Source: Opitutaceae bacterium
GTDB taxonomy: Bacteria > Verrucomicrobiota > Verrucomicrobiia > Opitutales > Opitutaceae
NCBI GenBank assembly: GCA_015075305.1
Contig: JABTUS010000004.1
Coordinates: forward strand, 364,679-428,678
DNA: 64,000 nucleotides
Direction: 5' to 3'
How positions within the stretch are numbered: the stretch's first letter is position 1; every line of letters begins with the position of its first letter. Both the position numbers and the translations under genes were made by a program. Shown piece by piece: positions 1 through 9,107 of this stretch. The notes beneath the pieces are model-generated. The model was not told the DNA's origin. It saw only the letters and a list, made by a program, of their open reading frames with translations, and did not search any database.

Positions 1-2570
1 AGCATCTTCCTGTCGAGCAGATAGTCACCCTTGGCGTCTATTGCCGCACGCGGCCCCGTCACGCGAATCTGCGGAAAATGGATTTTGGGCCCATGAATCG
101 AAAAGTTGGCCTGCATTGCATCCAGCTTGAGGGTGCTGAAGTTGAACAAGGTGCGTCTCAGCACCTGGGAGAGAACGCCGAACAGATGAATCTCGGCCAG
201 GTCCGCTCCGGTCAATTCCGCGTTGCCCTGACCTTGGTAACTCAACAGGTCCTCAAACATCCCGTCCGCCGACATCGCCAGATCAATCCGGCCGGCGGCA
301 ATCTGCTCCTGCAGCCTGCTCTGCTTCGGAGGTTCGCGTCCCGCGCGCTTTGCCGCGAAATCCTCCAGGATCCGTATGCCCTCGCCAAGCGCGGCATTCT
401 TCAGTCGCAGATCAAATCCGAGTCGTCGCGATGGGTCCTCGCCGCTCAGGTGAACGCGTCCCTCCGCGGTCCCCTGCGCGAACCCCGTGGCAATCGGATC
501 AAGCACTATGTCGTCGTCGTTGATTGTGCCGTTCACTGAAATGTCCTTCAGCGGAAAGTCGTGGTACGAGCCGGGTCCCGCCGCATAGAAGGCAAGATTC
601 ACCCTCCGATGCCCGCCCTTGGACGAGCCCGGGCCGTCGATCTGCCCGGAAAGCCGGAGCTGGGGCGGCTGAGAAAACTTGAATGGCTCCACGATTCCGA
701 GGCCCTCGATTCCAATGACGCGGGCCGCCTCGTTCAAATCCATCGTCGAGGTCGCGTCGAATTCCAGCCGGGACCAGGACCTGCTTTCCCAGTTCACCGT
801 CCGCGCAAACGTTCCGTGGGCGAATCGCGGTCCCTGGTCCGCGCGGAAGAAAAGCGCGTCATAAAAGTGCGGACGGACAAACAGTCGTGTGCGCACATGG
901 TCAAACTGGACGCCGCGGATTGCAGTCCGGCCGTTTTCCGCGGCCACGAACACCGACAGGTCCGAATTGCGCCCCCATTGACCCCGGACGTCAACCGACG
1001 CGGATGGAACGGAGCGCGAGAAGTCGAAATTTAGCCAGAAATCCGGCCACCATTCATGAAACCAGCCGCCTATTCCGGAAGGCTCAAGCCTGCCGTCCAG
1101 CAGGAAGCGAAAGTCATGCGACTGCGTATCCATCCAATAACTACCACGGGCGATGCTCGGCCCCTGTTCCAGCGTGATGTCTTTGAAGCGGAGCGTGTGG
1201 CCTGCACACTCAAACTCCGCGCTCGCACCATCGAGCGCAACCGTGTGCGCGACCACCGCATCGACCGCGACGTGTCCGCTGAAACGCTCGGGCCTCCAAC
1301 CTGCAGCCAGGTCGACTTCAGCACGCAGGTGCGGGTCCGACCGGAGGCTGATCTCCTTTTCAAGGGGGTGTCCAACTGCGTTGCCGACCCAATGAATAAA
1401 CTGGGTCGATATGTCCCCGCGGACGCTCAGCCGGGAGGCGCCGGTTTGGAGATTCAAGGAGTCAAAACTGAGGCTCCAGAGCTTTCCTGCGAAAAGCGCG
1501 CTGAGGGAGGGTGCGACCCGGGGGAGGCTTGTCTCCATGGTGATTGCCCGGGCGGACCAGGGGGCGGCCACAACGGTGCCGATTCGGGATTTCAGGGACT
1601 TTGGCGCCAGCCGAAACGATGCGGGGTCCAGTGTGACTCCGACCACGCAATCAACATCGTCGACCTTTCGTTCCTCCGGTGCCTCGATGTGCGCCACCTC
1701 GCACCGAAGCTGCAGATCCGAAGGCCTGCCTCCTCCGATCGGAAACGTCGTCTTGAGGAGGATGCCATCAAGGATGAGAGGTTCCGCCAGTCCGCGGACC
1801 GAGTTTCCAGGCAGCCTGAAACGCCGGGCAATAAGATCGAGATCCGCCATTGCCATGGCTTTCTTGTCCGCACTCTCACTCAGATTCACCAGCAAGGTTG
1901 CCCCTTCGAGGCGATTGATCCACTCGAGCGGTCCCTGCAGCTGCCTCATCAATCGCAGATAGGCATGAACACCTTCGGCCCACATCTCGTGAAGACTCAT
2001 CCGCCTCAATCTTCCGGGCTGGGGGGGGAGTTTCATTCGCCCGTGGGAGCGTATGCCAAGTGCGCCCAACCTTGCTGACAATCCGGAGACCAGCAGATCC
2101 GATCCGTCCACCGCGAGTTGAACGGAAATTTCACTGAGTGCCGCCTCCTTCCGGCCGGTGGGGGAATACATCGGGGGCAGCCACAATGTTCCGCCTTCGA
2201 TTTCCAGATCAAGCGGCACAATGCGGCCGACGGCCAGCCACCGGGGATCGAATCTGACAAAAACTGAATCCGCGGTCAGGAGTGGTTCATCGACGGTTGG
2301 ATGAAAAATCCGGAAATCCTGGATGAACATGCTTCCGCCGGTGTCGATCATCGTCGGCCCGAAGGTCCCGCGAATGCCAAGTTCGGCGAGTCGTTTCTCG
2401 ACGTGCGGGCGGGCCCAGAAGGGAAGGGCGAGTTCCCTGCTTGTTGCGATCGTGATCTGGACGGCAAGGAGAATGCCGAGCGCCAGCCAGCCAGTCCAAA
2501 GCAGCAGCGTGCCGGTGAAGCGCCAGCAATGCCGGATCGAGGTCCCGAGCAATTTCAAGATGCCCGTCAT
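1..2570 (-). CDS. AsmA-like envelope protein, 5' part only (runs off window start)
   Basis: The minus strand is open from an ATG at 2570 to the window edge, giving 856 codons without a stop; the 3' end lies outside. The product starts with a short cytoplasmic stretch and one membrane segment at about residues 15-40, followed by a long region rich in beta-strand-like alternation. Near the window edge the sequence resembles the AsmA-like C-terminal domain, with phrases such as LKLDAMQANFSIHG and PRAAIDAKGDYLLD. Family knowledge: AsmA/TamB/YhdP-type proteins are inner-membrane-anchored periplasmic proteins implicated in phospholipid transport to the outer membrane. It lies 80 bp downstream of the DUF4340 gene on the same strand. 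The long plus-strand frames across this region are shadows. Exact subfamily is uncertain because the C-terminus is missing. Confidence 0.72.
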   Translation of the reverse strand, partial: MTGILKLLGTSIRHCWRFTGTLLLWTGWLALGILLAVQITIATSRELALPFWARPHVEKRLAELGIRGTFGPTMIDTGGSMFIQDFRIFHPTVDEPLLTADSVFVRFDPRWLAVGRIVPLDLEIEGGTLWLPPMYSPTGRKEAALSEISVQLAVDGSDLLVSGLSARLGALGIRSHGRMKLPPQPGRLRRMSLHEMWAEGVHAYLRLMRQLQGPLEWINRLEGATLLVNLSESADKKAMAMADLDLIARRFRLPGNSVRGLAEPLILDGILLKTTFPIGGGRPSDLQLRCEVAHIEAPEERKVDDVDCVVGVTLDPASFRLAPKSLKSRIGTVVAAPWSARAITMETSLPRVAPSLSALFAGKLWSLSFDSLNLQTGASRLSVRGDISTQFIHWVGNAVGHPLEKEISLRSDPHLRAEVDLAAGWRPERFSGHVAVDAVVAHTVALDGASAEFECAGHTLRFKDITLEQGPSIARGSYWMDTQSHDFRFLLDGRLEPSGIGGWFHEWWPDFWLNFDFSRSVPSASVDVRGQWGRNSDLSVFVAAENGRTAIRGVQFDHVRTRLFVRPHFYDALFFRADQGPRFAHGTFARTVNWESRSWSRLEFDATSTMDLNEAARVIGIEGLGIVEPFKFSQPPQLRLSGQIDGPGSSKGGHRRVNLAFYAAGPGSYHDFPLKDISVNGTINDDDIVLDPIATGFAQGTAEGRVHLSGEDPSRRLGFDLRLKNAALGEGIRILEDFAAKRAGREPPKQSRLQEQIAAGRIDLAMSADGMFEDLLSYQGQGNAELTGADLAEIHLFGVLSQVLRRTLFNFSTLKLDAMQANFSIHGPKIHFPQIRVTGPRAAIDAKGDYLLDRKM

Positions 2571-2650
2571 GACAAGGGAGTCAGCACTCGATTGCAGGCT
2601 GGCGCATGGATCCGGTTTTCACGTTCCGCAGGTGGAAACCGGGAGAGCCC

Positions 2651-4669
2651 TCAGGGCGCTCCAGCCTTGGTTGCCGGCGGAACAATCGGAAGCGGGCCTG
2701 GATCGCGGGGGCCGTAGGTGAGCGTCCAAAGCGCGTCCAGCACAGCCTGTTCGACCTCGAAGACAACGCCTCCGAAATCAGAGGTGCCGGCGAGCTGTGT
2801 GCCCCCCCCTGTCCGTTCACTGAGGAAGATGGTGGACTCCTCCGCCTTGGCACCAGCACCGCTGTAGGAGAGAGTCATGTCCAGGCGGTAGCTCCATGGC
2901 TTTTCGATACCATCAAGCTGGATCGTGGGTTGAAAGGCATCGACTACGATGCTCTTTGCGCGAAGCGTGCGCAGATGTTCGAGAAGAGATTCGACCGCGG
3001 CACGCTTGTCCGGCGAAAAATCAGCGAGCGCGGCAGCCCACGTCTCCTCAGGAGCAAGCTTCCGGGAGAAGATGATCGAACCATCCAGCCTGCTGAGTGA
3101 AAGGCCGGCAATCGAGGCTCCCGCAGGAAGATCCCGAAGCCTCTTTTCCCGGAAAATCCGCGCCTCGACGGGCGTCTGGCTCAGGATGCTTCCGTCCACC
3201 AGGTAGATGTAGTCATCCTTGTCCAGTCTTGCGTAATAGAGGCCCGCCGTCGGGCTCTCGATCCCGATCTGCAGAACAATGGGGAGGGATCCGCGAAGGG
3301 CGTCAACGGGCGGTGTCGCCGGTTGCGCAAGTGTCACGGTGATCTCCCGCAAGGGTCGGCTGAAACCCCAGTTTTCAAGGTCTGCGGCACTCGGCGCGTC
3401 GCTGAAGAAACGTTTCGCCTCCAGAAAGGCGAGCTGCTGCAGAAGCCGGTCCACGGTGGCGGTGTCCGCAGGGAGCGTCTGCACCCCTGTTCCGGAGGAT
3501 AGCGGTCGCACAATCTGCCACATTCCGGGAGCATCTCCGGCTGCCTGTGCCGAAGGGTTCGTATCCAGGCGCTGAAGCGTGAGCTCGGGAAGGTTTCCCG
3601 CGCGAAGAGTGATGGCTGTAACGGTGCGTCCATCGAGATCGAGTATCTTTCGTTCACGCAGTTCCTCCTGGGAATCCCGGATTGTCGAGAGCAGGGTCCT
3701 GGGCACCGCGGTTGTGAAAACCGCCGCCCTGTCTTCAAGTTTTGCGAACATCAGGATGAAATCGGAGTCCCCCGCGCTGGACGAACCGTTGCCTTCAGTC
3801 GGCACGGCCAGACCCAGGTTGAGCGTCTCTCTCCGATTGATTCCCTCCAGGGTGACCCGGAAGGCCGGATTGGCCAGTCCGGTGCGCGCGGGATCCGTTG
3901 CCGACTGAGGAGGGAACGAGGAGGCCGTCAGTCCGCTGAGCTGGCTGATCGCCAGCTCGGTGCGATCCTTGCTGGCGCGCGTGCGAATCGGAGTTTCGAA
4001 CAGCCAGCGGTTTCCCTCCTGCCTGAGGCGGACCCGGAGCGTGGTGGCGGCGACCACCTGAAGGCTCAGCGAACGCACCTCATAGTGAGGGATGGCGAAG
4101 AGCTTGTCCCGTCGCAACTGGTCAACGGGAATGCGCAGGCTGTCGAGCAGCGTTCGTTTCACCACCAGCACGCGGTCGCCATCGGGAGAAAGGATGTAGA
4201 GGCGGTTTCCTCCCTTGGTCTCGGCGCCAACCTTGAGCACGATCGGCGGGCCTGATCCCGGCCCGGAGGCTCCGGTGGGATTTCCCGGCGTCAGGGTCAG
4301 GGTCAGCGCGGGCTTGTCCAGGCCATAATCGGCGAGGGTCATGCCGCTCTTCTCCAGATCCTCCTTGCTGAAGCTCGCCTCGCGCTCAAGCAACTGGAGC
4401 TCGTTGAGAATTGTCCGGATGGCATGTTCGGCCACCGGCCACTCGATGGGCGAAGTCAGGTACCATCCATCGCCGCGCAGTTCCATGCGGACGGGTTCGG
4501 CATTGCCGAGGATCTCGAGCTTTTGAACGTTGGATGCCTTCGACCCGAGCACCAGGCGCCGGGACTGGTCCCGCGTCGCCTCGCTGATCGATGGACGCAG
4601 AATGTAGAAGATGAAGAAGAAAAGTGCGACGTTCAGAAAGACCAGAACGAGCGTGACCTTTGTGCGCAT
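2651..4669 (-). CDS. DUF4340 domain protein of the Gld-type ABC cluster
   Basis: The product has 672 residues with an N-terminal membrane segment at about residues 5-26 and a long extracytoplasmic part. That part contains repeated DUF4340-like modules, recognisable by recurring phrases such as YGLDKPALTLTL, NWGFSRPLREITVTL and GIEKPWSYRLDMTL. DUF4340 proteins are regularly encoded beside GldG-like ABC auxiliary proteins, but their biochemical role is not established. The start lies 14 bp after the stop of the GldG-like gene, so the two are very probably cotranscribed. It is unusually long, which fits several tandem DUF4340 copies. I infer a periplasmic partner of the ABC system. Confidence 0.8.
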   Translation of the reverse strand: MRTKVTLVLVFLNVALFFFIFYILRPSISEATRDQSRRLVLGSKASNVQKLEILGNAEPVRMELRGDGWYLTSPIEWPVAEHAIRTILNELQLLEREASFSKEDLEKSGMTLADYGLDKPALTLTLTPGNPTGASGPGSGPPIVLKVGAETKGGNRLYILSPDGDRVLVVKRTLLDSLRIPVDQLRRDKLFAIPHYEVRSLSLQVVAATTLRVRLRQEGNRWLFETPIRTRASKDRTELAISQLSGLTASSFPPQSATDPARTGLANPAFRVTLEGINRRETLNLGLAVPTEGNGSSSAGDSDFILMFAKLEDRAAVFTTAVPRTLLSTIRDSQEELRERKILDLDGRTVTAITLRAGNLPELTLQRLDTNPSAQAAGDAPGMWQIVRPLSSGTGVQTLPADTATVDRLLQQLAFLEAKRFFSDAPSAADLENWGFSRPLREITVTLAQPATPPVDALRGSLPIVLQIGIESPTAGLYYARLDKDDYIYLVDGSILSQTPVEARIFREKRLRDLPAGASIAGLSLSRLDGSIIFSRKLAPEETWAAALADFSPDKRAAVESLLEHLRTLRAKSIVVDAFQPTIQLDGIEKPWSYRLDMTLSYSGAGAKAEESTIFLSERTGGGTQLAGTSDFGGVVFEVEQAVLDALWTLTYGPRDPGPLPIVPPATKAGAP

Positions 4670-4683
4670 GGGAGGAATTCAAG

Positions 4684-6174
4684 CTAGCGGCGGCGTGTCC
4701 AAAAGACAATCAGGCCCAGCAGTGCAGCGGCACCGGGGACGCCCAGAAGCAGGCTGTAGCGAAGCCGGGAAAGCTCGTTTTGGCTGAGCGAAAGCTGCAG
4801 GCGCGTTATGGGTTGCGCGGGAACGTTGAGCTGGGCGTCGCGGTCGACGCACCAGTTGATCGCGTTGAGCAGCACGGTCAGATTCCCCTGGGCCTCAATG
4901 CGATCATTGGCAATGAAATCGGCGCTTCCAAAAACCACGATTCTTCCCCCCCTGACACTGAACGGAAGATTCGATTCCTTCGGGGGAGTGACGCGCTCCG
5001 AGGACGATGCGACCACAACCGGACCGGGAATATCCACGCCGGGATCATACTTCGGCGCCATGTGCAGTCGGTAGCTCCGTTCGCCCCAGGCGGTGCCTGC
5101 GGTCTGGATCAGAGGCAGCACCTGAAGCCCGGCATCGGGGCGGCGCGCGGGATCGGGGCGGGCGGGCCGCGCGGTTCCGAAACGCACGGGCAGGCCATTG
5201 GAATGCAGGGACGCGGTGATTGGGCTGTCCTTGTTCAGACTGCGCATGATCAGATCGCCCTCCTCATTCTGGCCATCGGGCCCGTTGTCGAAGATCCTCG
5301 CATCATCCACAAGCAGGCCCCATTCGTCGAGGAGGAGATCCAGCCCGTGATTCGCGCCAGGTCCGAGCAGCAGGATCAGGCGCCCCGCCTCTGTGAGCAT
5401 CCAGGTCCGCAGCAGATTCACCTCGGGTGCGCCGTACCGCGCGATGGGCCCCGGAATGATGACAAGCGCGTCCTTGGGAATCTCCCTGATCTGCGCCAGA
5501 TCCATGCCCTCGAGGTCGAAGTTGCGGAGCCTCAGGCTGTCGCGAAGAACGGAGAGTCCCCGGCTGCGCTCGACATCGTCCGGATGCATCTCGCCGTGAC
5601 CGAGGAGAAACACGATCTTCTTCCGCTCGGGATTGGCCACGCTGAGTATGGCCGCGGTCAATGCCTGTTCGGCCTGAAACGCCGTCTTTTTCCTGTTCTC
5701 GATCCTGTAAAGCTCCTCCAGGCCGACGAGGCGCCGCCGGTCGCCGCTTCGCACGAGCACTGAATTGGGTCCGACCTCCAGTTGCTCAGCGTCGCGCCGG
5801 CGCTGATAGACATCGAGGAACTTCACGGTTATGCGCCCGTCATGGGCGCGGGCTGCGTCGACGTTGCCCTCGGTTTGATAGACGTATTCCTTCAGGATTC
5901 CAGCCAGGTCGCGCGCGGCCTGGGCAATCTCCCCATTTTCGTCGTCCTCCGAAAGGGTGACGATGATTTCGACAGGGGCGCGCAGGCTGGTGAGGTATGA
6001 AATGGTTTCCGGCGAGAGGGAGTGCGTGCGAAAACGGGTCAGATCATAGCGCCGGAAGTAGTGCGGGGCGACATAGTTCAGTCCGGCAAATAGTGTGGTG
6101 AAGAGCACGGCCTGAAGCACCAGGTTGGTGAGGCGCATCCAGCGGGCGGCACGAAAACTGTCGGCAAAACTCAT
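4684..6174 (-). CDS. GldG-like ABC transporter auxiliary protein
   Basis: This 496-residue protein has an N-terminal membrane helix (about residues 14-36), a large extracytoplasmic domain of the GldG/ABC_transp_aux type and a C-terminal helix ending in WTRRR. Typical features are the early phrase LTRFRTHSLSPETISYL and the region KIVFLLGHGEMHPDD. I chose the ATG at 6174. A TTG at 6183 overlaps the upstream stop and would add three residues. GldG works with the GldF permease in Flavobacterium gliding, but related operons are common in non-gliding bacteria, so gliding should not be inferred. It is preceded by the permease gene with a 5 bp gap and followed by DUF4340. Confidence 0.82.
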   Translation of the reverse strand: MSFADSFRAARWMRLTNLVLQAVLFTTLFAGLNYVAPHYFRRYDLTRFRTHSLSPETISYLTSLRAPVEIIVTLSEDDENGEIAQAARDLAGILKEYVYQTEGNVDAARAHDGRITVKFLDVYQRRRDAEQLEVGPNSVLVRSGDRRRLVGLEELYRIENRKKTAFQAEQALTAAILSVANPERKKIVFLLGHGEMHPDDVERSRGLSVLRDSLRLRNFDLEGMDLAQIREIPKDALVIIPGPIARYGAPEVNLLRTWMLTEAGRLILLLGPGANHGLDLLLDEWGLLVDDARIFDNGPDGQNEEGDLIMRSLNKDSPITASLHSNGLPVRFGTARPARPDPARRPDAGLQVLPLIQTAGTAWGERSYRLHMAPKYDPGVDIPGPVVVASSSERVTPPKESNLPFSVRGGRIVVFGSADFIANDRIEAQGNLTVLLNAINWCVDRDAQLNVPAQPITRLQLSLSQNELSRLRYSLLLGVPGAAALLGLIVFWTRRR

Positions 6175-6179
6175 GGCTC

Positions 6180-6938
6180 TCAACCCTGAAGCAGCTTGGC
6201 CTCAACTCCGAGGATGCTGAAGATGAGCGTGAGGATCGTTCCGCTCAGGTAAAATATGATCTGGCGCGTATCCACCACGCCGCGACTGAAGTCATCGAGG
6301 TGCTCGAACACCTGCGCGTAGTGCACCGCGGCCTTGACCGGGCGCATGAACTCAAGGTCGATCACCGCCATTGTCTCCAGAAAATTCAGCCCGACGATCA
6401 GTCCGAAAAGCAGGGTGAACGAGAGTATTCCCGCGACAGCCACATTGCGGGAGAGCGAGCTCGCGAAAACGCCGATTGCGACAAACAGGAGTCCGGAAAC
6501 CGCAATGAACAGGTATCCTCCGACCAGCGGGCCCGGATCAATGAACCGGTCTCCCGCAAAGCGGTGAAGCACGTAGAAGAACCCCCCCGTTGATGCCCAG
6601 AGCGCGAGATAAAGCACGTAGGCGGAGCCGAACTTCGCAAGCACCACTTCAGTCGTGGTGACGGGGGTCGTGAGCAGTGTTTCGAGCGTGCCGAGCCTTC
6701 TCTCCTCCGCAAGGCACTTCATGGTCAGAAGCGGCACCATGAAGAAAACCGGGATGAAGAAGAACCGGAAGAATATCGTGGCGGGTGACTGCTCCTGGCC
6801 TGCGCCACTGTATCCTTCAAGCATTCCCGTGAAAAAGAACCCCATCACCGCGAGAAAGAGAACAGCGGCGATATAGGTGCCCGGATTGACAAGAAGCATC
6901 CGGATTTCGTGGTTGAGGATCGTGAGGTAGTGGCGCAT
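6180..6938 (-). CDS. GldF-like ABC-2 family permease
   Basis: The product has 252 residues and about six hydrophobic segments, starting with MRHYLTILNHEIRMLLVNPG and a first helix at about 20-40. This is the layout of ABC-2 type membrane subunits such as GldF. The cytoplasmic motif LAEERRLGTLETLLTTPVT is the conserved loop found in this family (a RxxGTLExLLxTPV pattern). It sits between the ATPase gene (35 bp upstream) and the GldG-like gene (5 bp downstream), so the three form one exporter-type complex. The substrate cannot be read from sequence. Confidence 0.87.
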   Translation of the reverse strand: MRHYLTILNHEIRMLLVNPGTYIAAVLFLAVMGFFFTGMLEGYSGAGQEQSPATIFFRFFFIPVFFMVPLLTMKCLAEERRLGTLETLLTTPVTTTEVVLAKFGSAYVLYLALWASTGGFFYVLHRFAGDRFIDPGPLVGGYLFIAVSGLLFVAIGVFASSLSRNVAVAGILSFTLLFGLIVGLNFLETMAVIDLEFMRPVKAAVHYAQVFEHLDDFSRGVVDTRQIIFYLSGTILTLIFSILGVEAKLLQG

Positions 6939-6973
6939 CGGCGACGGGAGTCAGTGGCGGTCGGCTCCAAGGT

Positions 6974-8038
6974 TCATTTGTGGCTGGGAGAGTCGACGAT
7001 GTCCCAGCTGCGCCTCGTGGCCGCCAGGAAAACATCCTCAAGACTCGGATGCGAGTGAGTGAACGATCTAAGCCGGATGCGGGGATCGGTGGCGAGCGCA
7101 CGAAGCAGGGACTCCGCCTGGTCTCCTTCATGCTGCGCCGTCACGAATGCCCGGTGGCATTCCGCCGCTGACGGGTCCGAGGCACTGGCGGGCATCGAAT
7201 CTCCCGGGGTGAACTCGACCACAAACGTGGGATCGAACTGCCGAAGCATTTCGGCAAGGGTGGCGCCGTCGCCGGCAAACTCCACCTGGTAGCGGGCGCC
7301 GCCCATGAACTCGCGGCGCAGGTCGGACGGCGTGCCCTGCGCCACAAGCTGCCCGCGGTTGATGATCAGCACGCGGTCGCAGGTCATCTCTATCTCGGGG
7401 AGGATGTGCGATGAAATGATGACAGTCATTCGTCCGCGCAGGCTGGCTATCAGGTCTCGAACGATCAGGATCTGATGCGGATCCAGCCCGATCGTGGGCT
7501 CGTCCATGATGATGACCGGAGGTTCGGCAAGAATCGCCTCCGCTATTCCCACCCGCTGGCGGTTGCCCTTGGAGAGCTGACCGAGGATGCGATGGCGAAC
7601 CCGCGTCAGATCGCAGCGCTCAAGGACCTCGTCGAGCCGCGGCCCCAGGCGGCTTCTGGGTATCTCCTTCAACCTGCCGCGATAGTAGAGGTACTCGGAG
7701 ACCCGCATGTCCTCCGGGAGCGGGTTGTTTTCGGGCATGTAACCGATGATGCGCTTCACCTCCTCCGCGCGCGTCGCGACCGGGATGCCGCACACTCGAA
7801 CAATGCCCGACGTCGCGGGCACGTAACCGGTCAAAATCCGCATCGTTGTTGATTTGCCTGCGCCGTTGGGACCCAGAAATCCCACTATTTCCCCGCGGCC
7901 GACCGTGAAACTGATCCTGTTGACCGCATGCAGGCCGCGGTAGGATTTGACCAGTTGCGAGACCTCGATGGCCGGTTCAGGGAGAGCTTCTTGCATGAAT
8001 TGCGGGCTTGTTCTTGCGGCGGGAGAGGGATCGTTCAT
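6974..8038 (-). CDS. GldA-like ABC transporter ATP-binding protein
   Basis: This 354-residue ABC ATPase shows Walker A GPNGAGKST, a signature LSKGNRQR in place of the canonical LSGGQ, and Walker B VIIMDEPTIGLD followed by the switch histidine in ISSHIL. The LSKGN form is common in the CcmA/GldA-type group that serves ABC-2 permeases. After the ATPase core (about residues 20-240) it has a C-terminal regulatory extension of about 110 residues. It is the first gene of the run leading to the permease, GldG-like and DUF4340 genes, so it is presumed to energise that complex. Confidence 0.88.
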   Translation of the reverse strand: MNDPSPAARTSPQFMQEALPEPAIEVSQLVKSYRGLHAVNRISFTVGRGEIVGFLGPNGAGKSTTMRILTGYVPATSGIVRVCGIPVATRAEEVKRIIGYMPENNPLPEDMRVSEYLYYRGRLKEIPRSRLGPRLDEVLERCDLTRVRHRILGQLSKGNRQRVGIAEAILAEPPVIIMDEPTIGLDPHQILIVRDLIASLRGRMTVIISSHILPEIEMTCDRVLIINRGQLVAQGTPSDLRREFMGGARYQVEFAGDGATLAEMLRQFDPTFVVEFTPGDSMPASASDPSAAECHRAFVTAQHEGDQAESLLRALATDPRIRLRSFTHSHPSLEDVFLAATRRSWDIVDSPSHK

Positions 8039-8108
8039 GCGCAGCCCGATGGACGCAAGTCTCGCCTTGCGGCTCCACCTTCCTCATGAAAGGCCGTGAA
8101 GCGGCAGC

Positions 8109-9104
8109 TCACGAGGCGGCTCCAATCGTCAGCGTGACCTCCCCGGCCCTCAGGCGCTCGATGCGGCCGCTGTCGGTCCGCACCAGAAGCGCGCCTTCCT
8201 CATCGATGCCCGCCGCCTTCCCTGAAATCGTGCTGGTGCCTGTTGAGGCGGCAATTTGTTTTCCTCGAAGAGCATCGTGGCGATTCCAGATATCGGCCAG
8301 TTCACCGGCTGGCAGTCCCTCGACGAATCTCTCGTATGCCAGAAGCACCCTGCCAATCACGGCGGCGGCGAACTTGTTGACGTCAATGGGTGCTGCCGCA
8401 TGCGCATCAAGCGACGTGGCACGTGTGCGCAACTCGCTCGGCCAGCCCGCTTCAGGCTTGTGCAGATTCAACCCAAGCCCGAAGACCAGATCGCGAATCT
8501 CGTCGGCGTCGATTCTCGCCTCCGTGAGCATGCCGCCCGCCTTGAGGCCGCCAAACAGGATGTCGTTCGGCCACTTCAGCTCGGGTGATGCGCGACAGAA
8601 ATTGGCGATCAATTCACAGAGATTCGCCCCCATCCAGAGGGTGAATATGGGCATTCGCGCCGGCGCCACGTGCGGACGGAATGCGAAGGACATGTACAGG
8701 TTTCCGTTCGACTGGGAGAGCCACCGGCGCCCTAGCCGGCCCCGCCCCTGGCTTTGCTCCCGCGAAAGAATGACGAAGGGGGCTGCTCTTCCATTGGCAA
8801 GCTCGCGGGTCGCCTCATCATTGGTGGAGTCGACGGTGTCGAGCAGAGTCAGGGTCAGCCTTCGATTCCGCAGCGGAAGGTATGCGCGCACGAGCGAGGC
8901 GTCCATTCCATCGGGCTTGGAGATGAGCCGGTAGCCTCGCGCGCGCACCGCTTGAAAGGTGAATCCGTGGGACCGCAGGTTCTCCATGTGCTGCCAGATG
9001 GCCACGCGGCTGATGCCAAGCTTCCTCGCCAGCGCGGCTCCGGAAACATATTCACCGTCGGAAGCCAGCAGCTCCCGGAGAATGTGGGATTCGGTCGAAT
9101 CCAT
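8109..9104 (-). CDS. birA: Bifunctional biotin ligase/repressor BirA
   Basis: The 331-residue protein has an N-terminal winged-helix domain (about residues 1-60, including LGISRVAIWQHMENL), a biotin/lipoate ligase catalytic domain and a small C-terminal domain. The biotinyl-AMP site motif GRGRLGRRW lies at 120-128, KWPNDI at 177-182 and the adenylation lysine in GGLKAGG just after. BirA activates biotin with ATP and attaches it to carboxyl carrier protein. The winged helix indicates it can also repress biotin genes, although none are in this window. The gene begins 3 bp after the nadC stop and is expected to be cotranscribed with it. Confidence 0.93.
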   Translation of the reverse strand: MDSTESHILRELLASDGEYVSGAALARKLGISRVAIWQHMENLRSHGFTFQAVRARGYRLISKPDGMDASLVRAYLPLRNRRLTLTLLDTVDSTNDEATRELANGRAAPFVILSREQSQGRGRLGRRWLSQSNGNLYMSFAFRPHVAPARMPIFTLWMGANLCELIANFCRASPELKWPNDILFGGLKAGGMLTEARIDADEIRDLVFGLGLNLHKPEAGWPSELRTRATSLDAHAAAPIDVNKFAAAVIGRVLLAYERFVEGLPAGELADIWNRHDALRGKQIAASTGTSTISGKAAGIDEEGALLVRTDSGRIERLRAGEVTLTIGAAS

Positions 9105-9107
9105 GGA

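Noticed and set aside
1056-2078. Long plus-strand open frame opposite the AsmA-like gene
   Set aside because: Its translation is low-complexity, Arg/Pro/His-rich and family-less, while the opposite strand is continuously open with a coherent envelope protein.
4660-5763. 367-codon plus-strand open frame opposite the GldG-like gene
   Set aside because: It is an antisense shadow of a well-supported gene, with no recognisable domain.
6180-8038. Gliding-motility assignment for the Gld-like genes
   Set aside because: GldA, GldF and GldG homologues occur widely outside gliding bacteria, and none of the other gld or spr motility genes is present.
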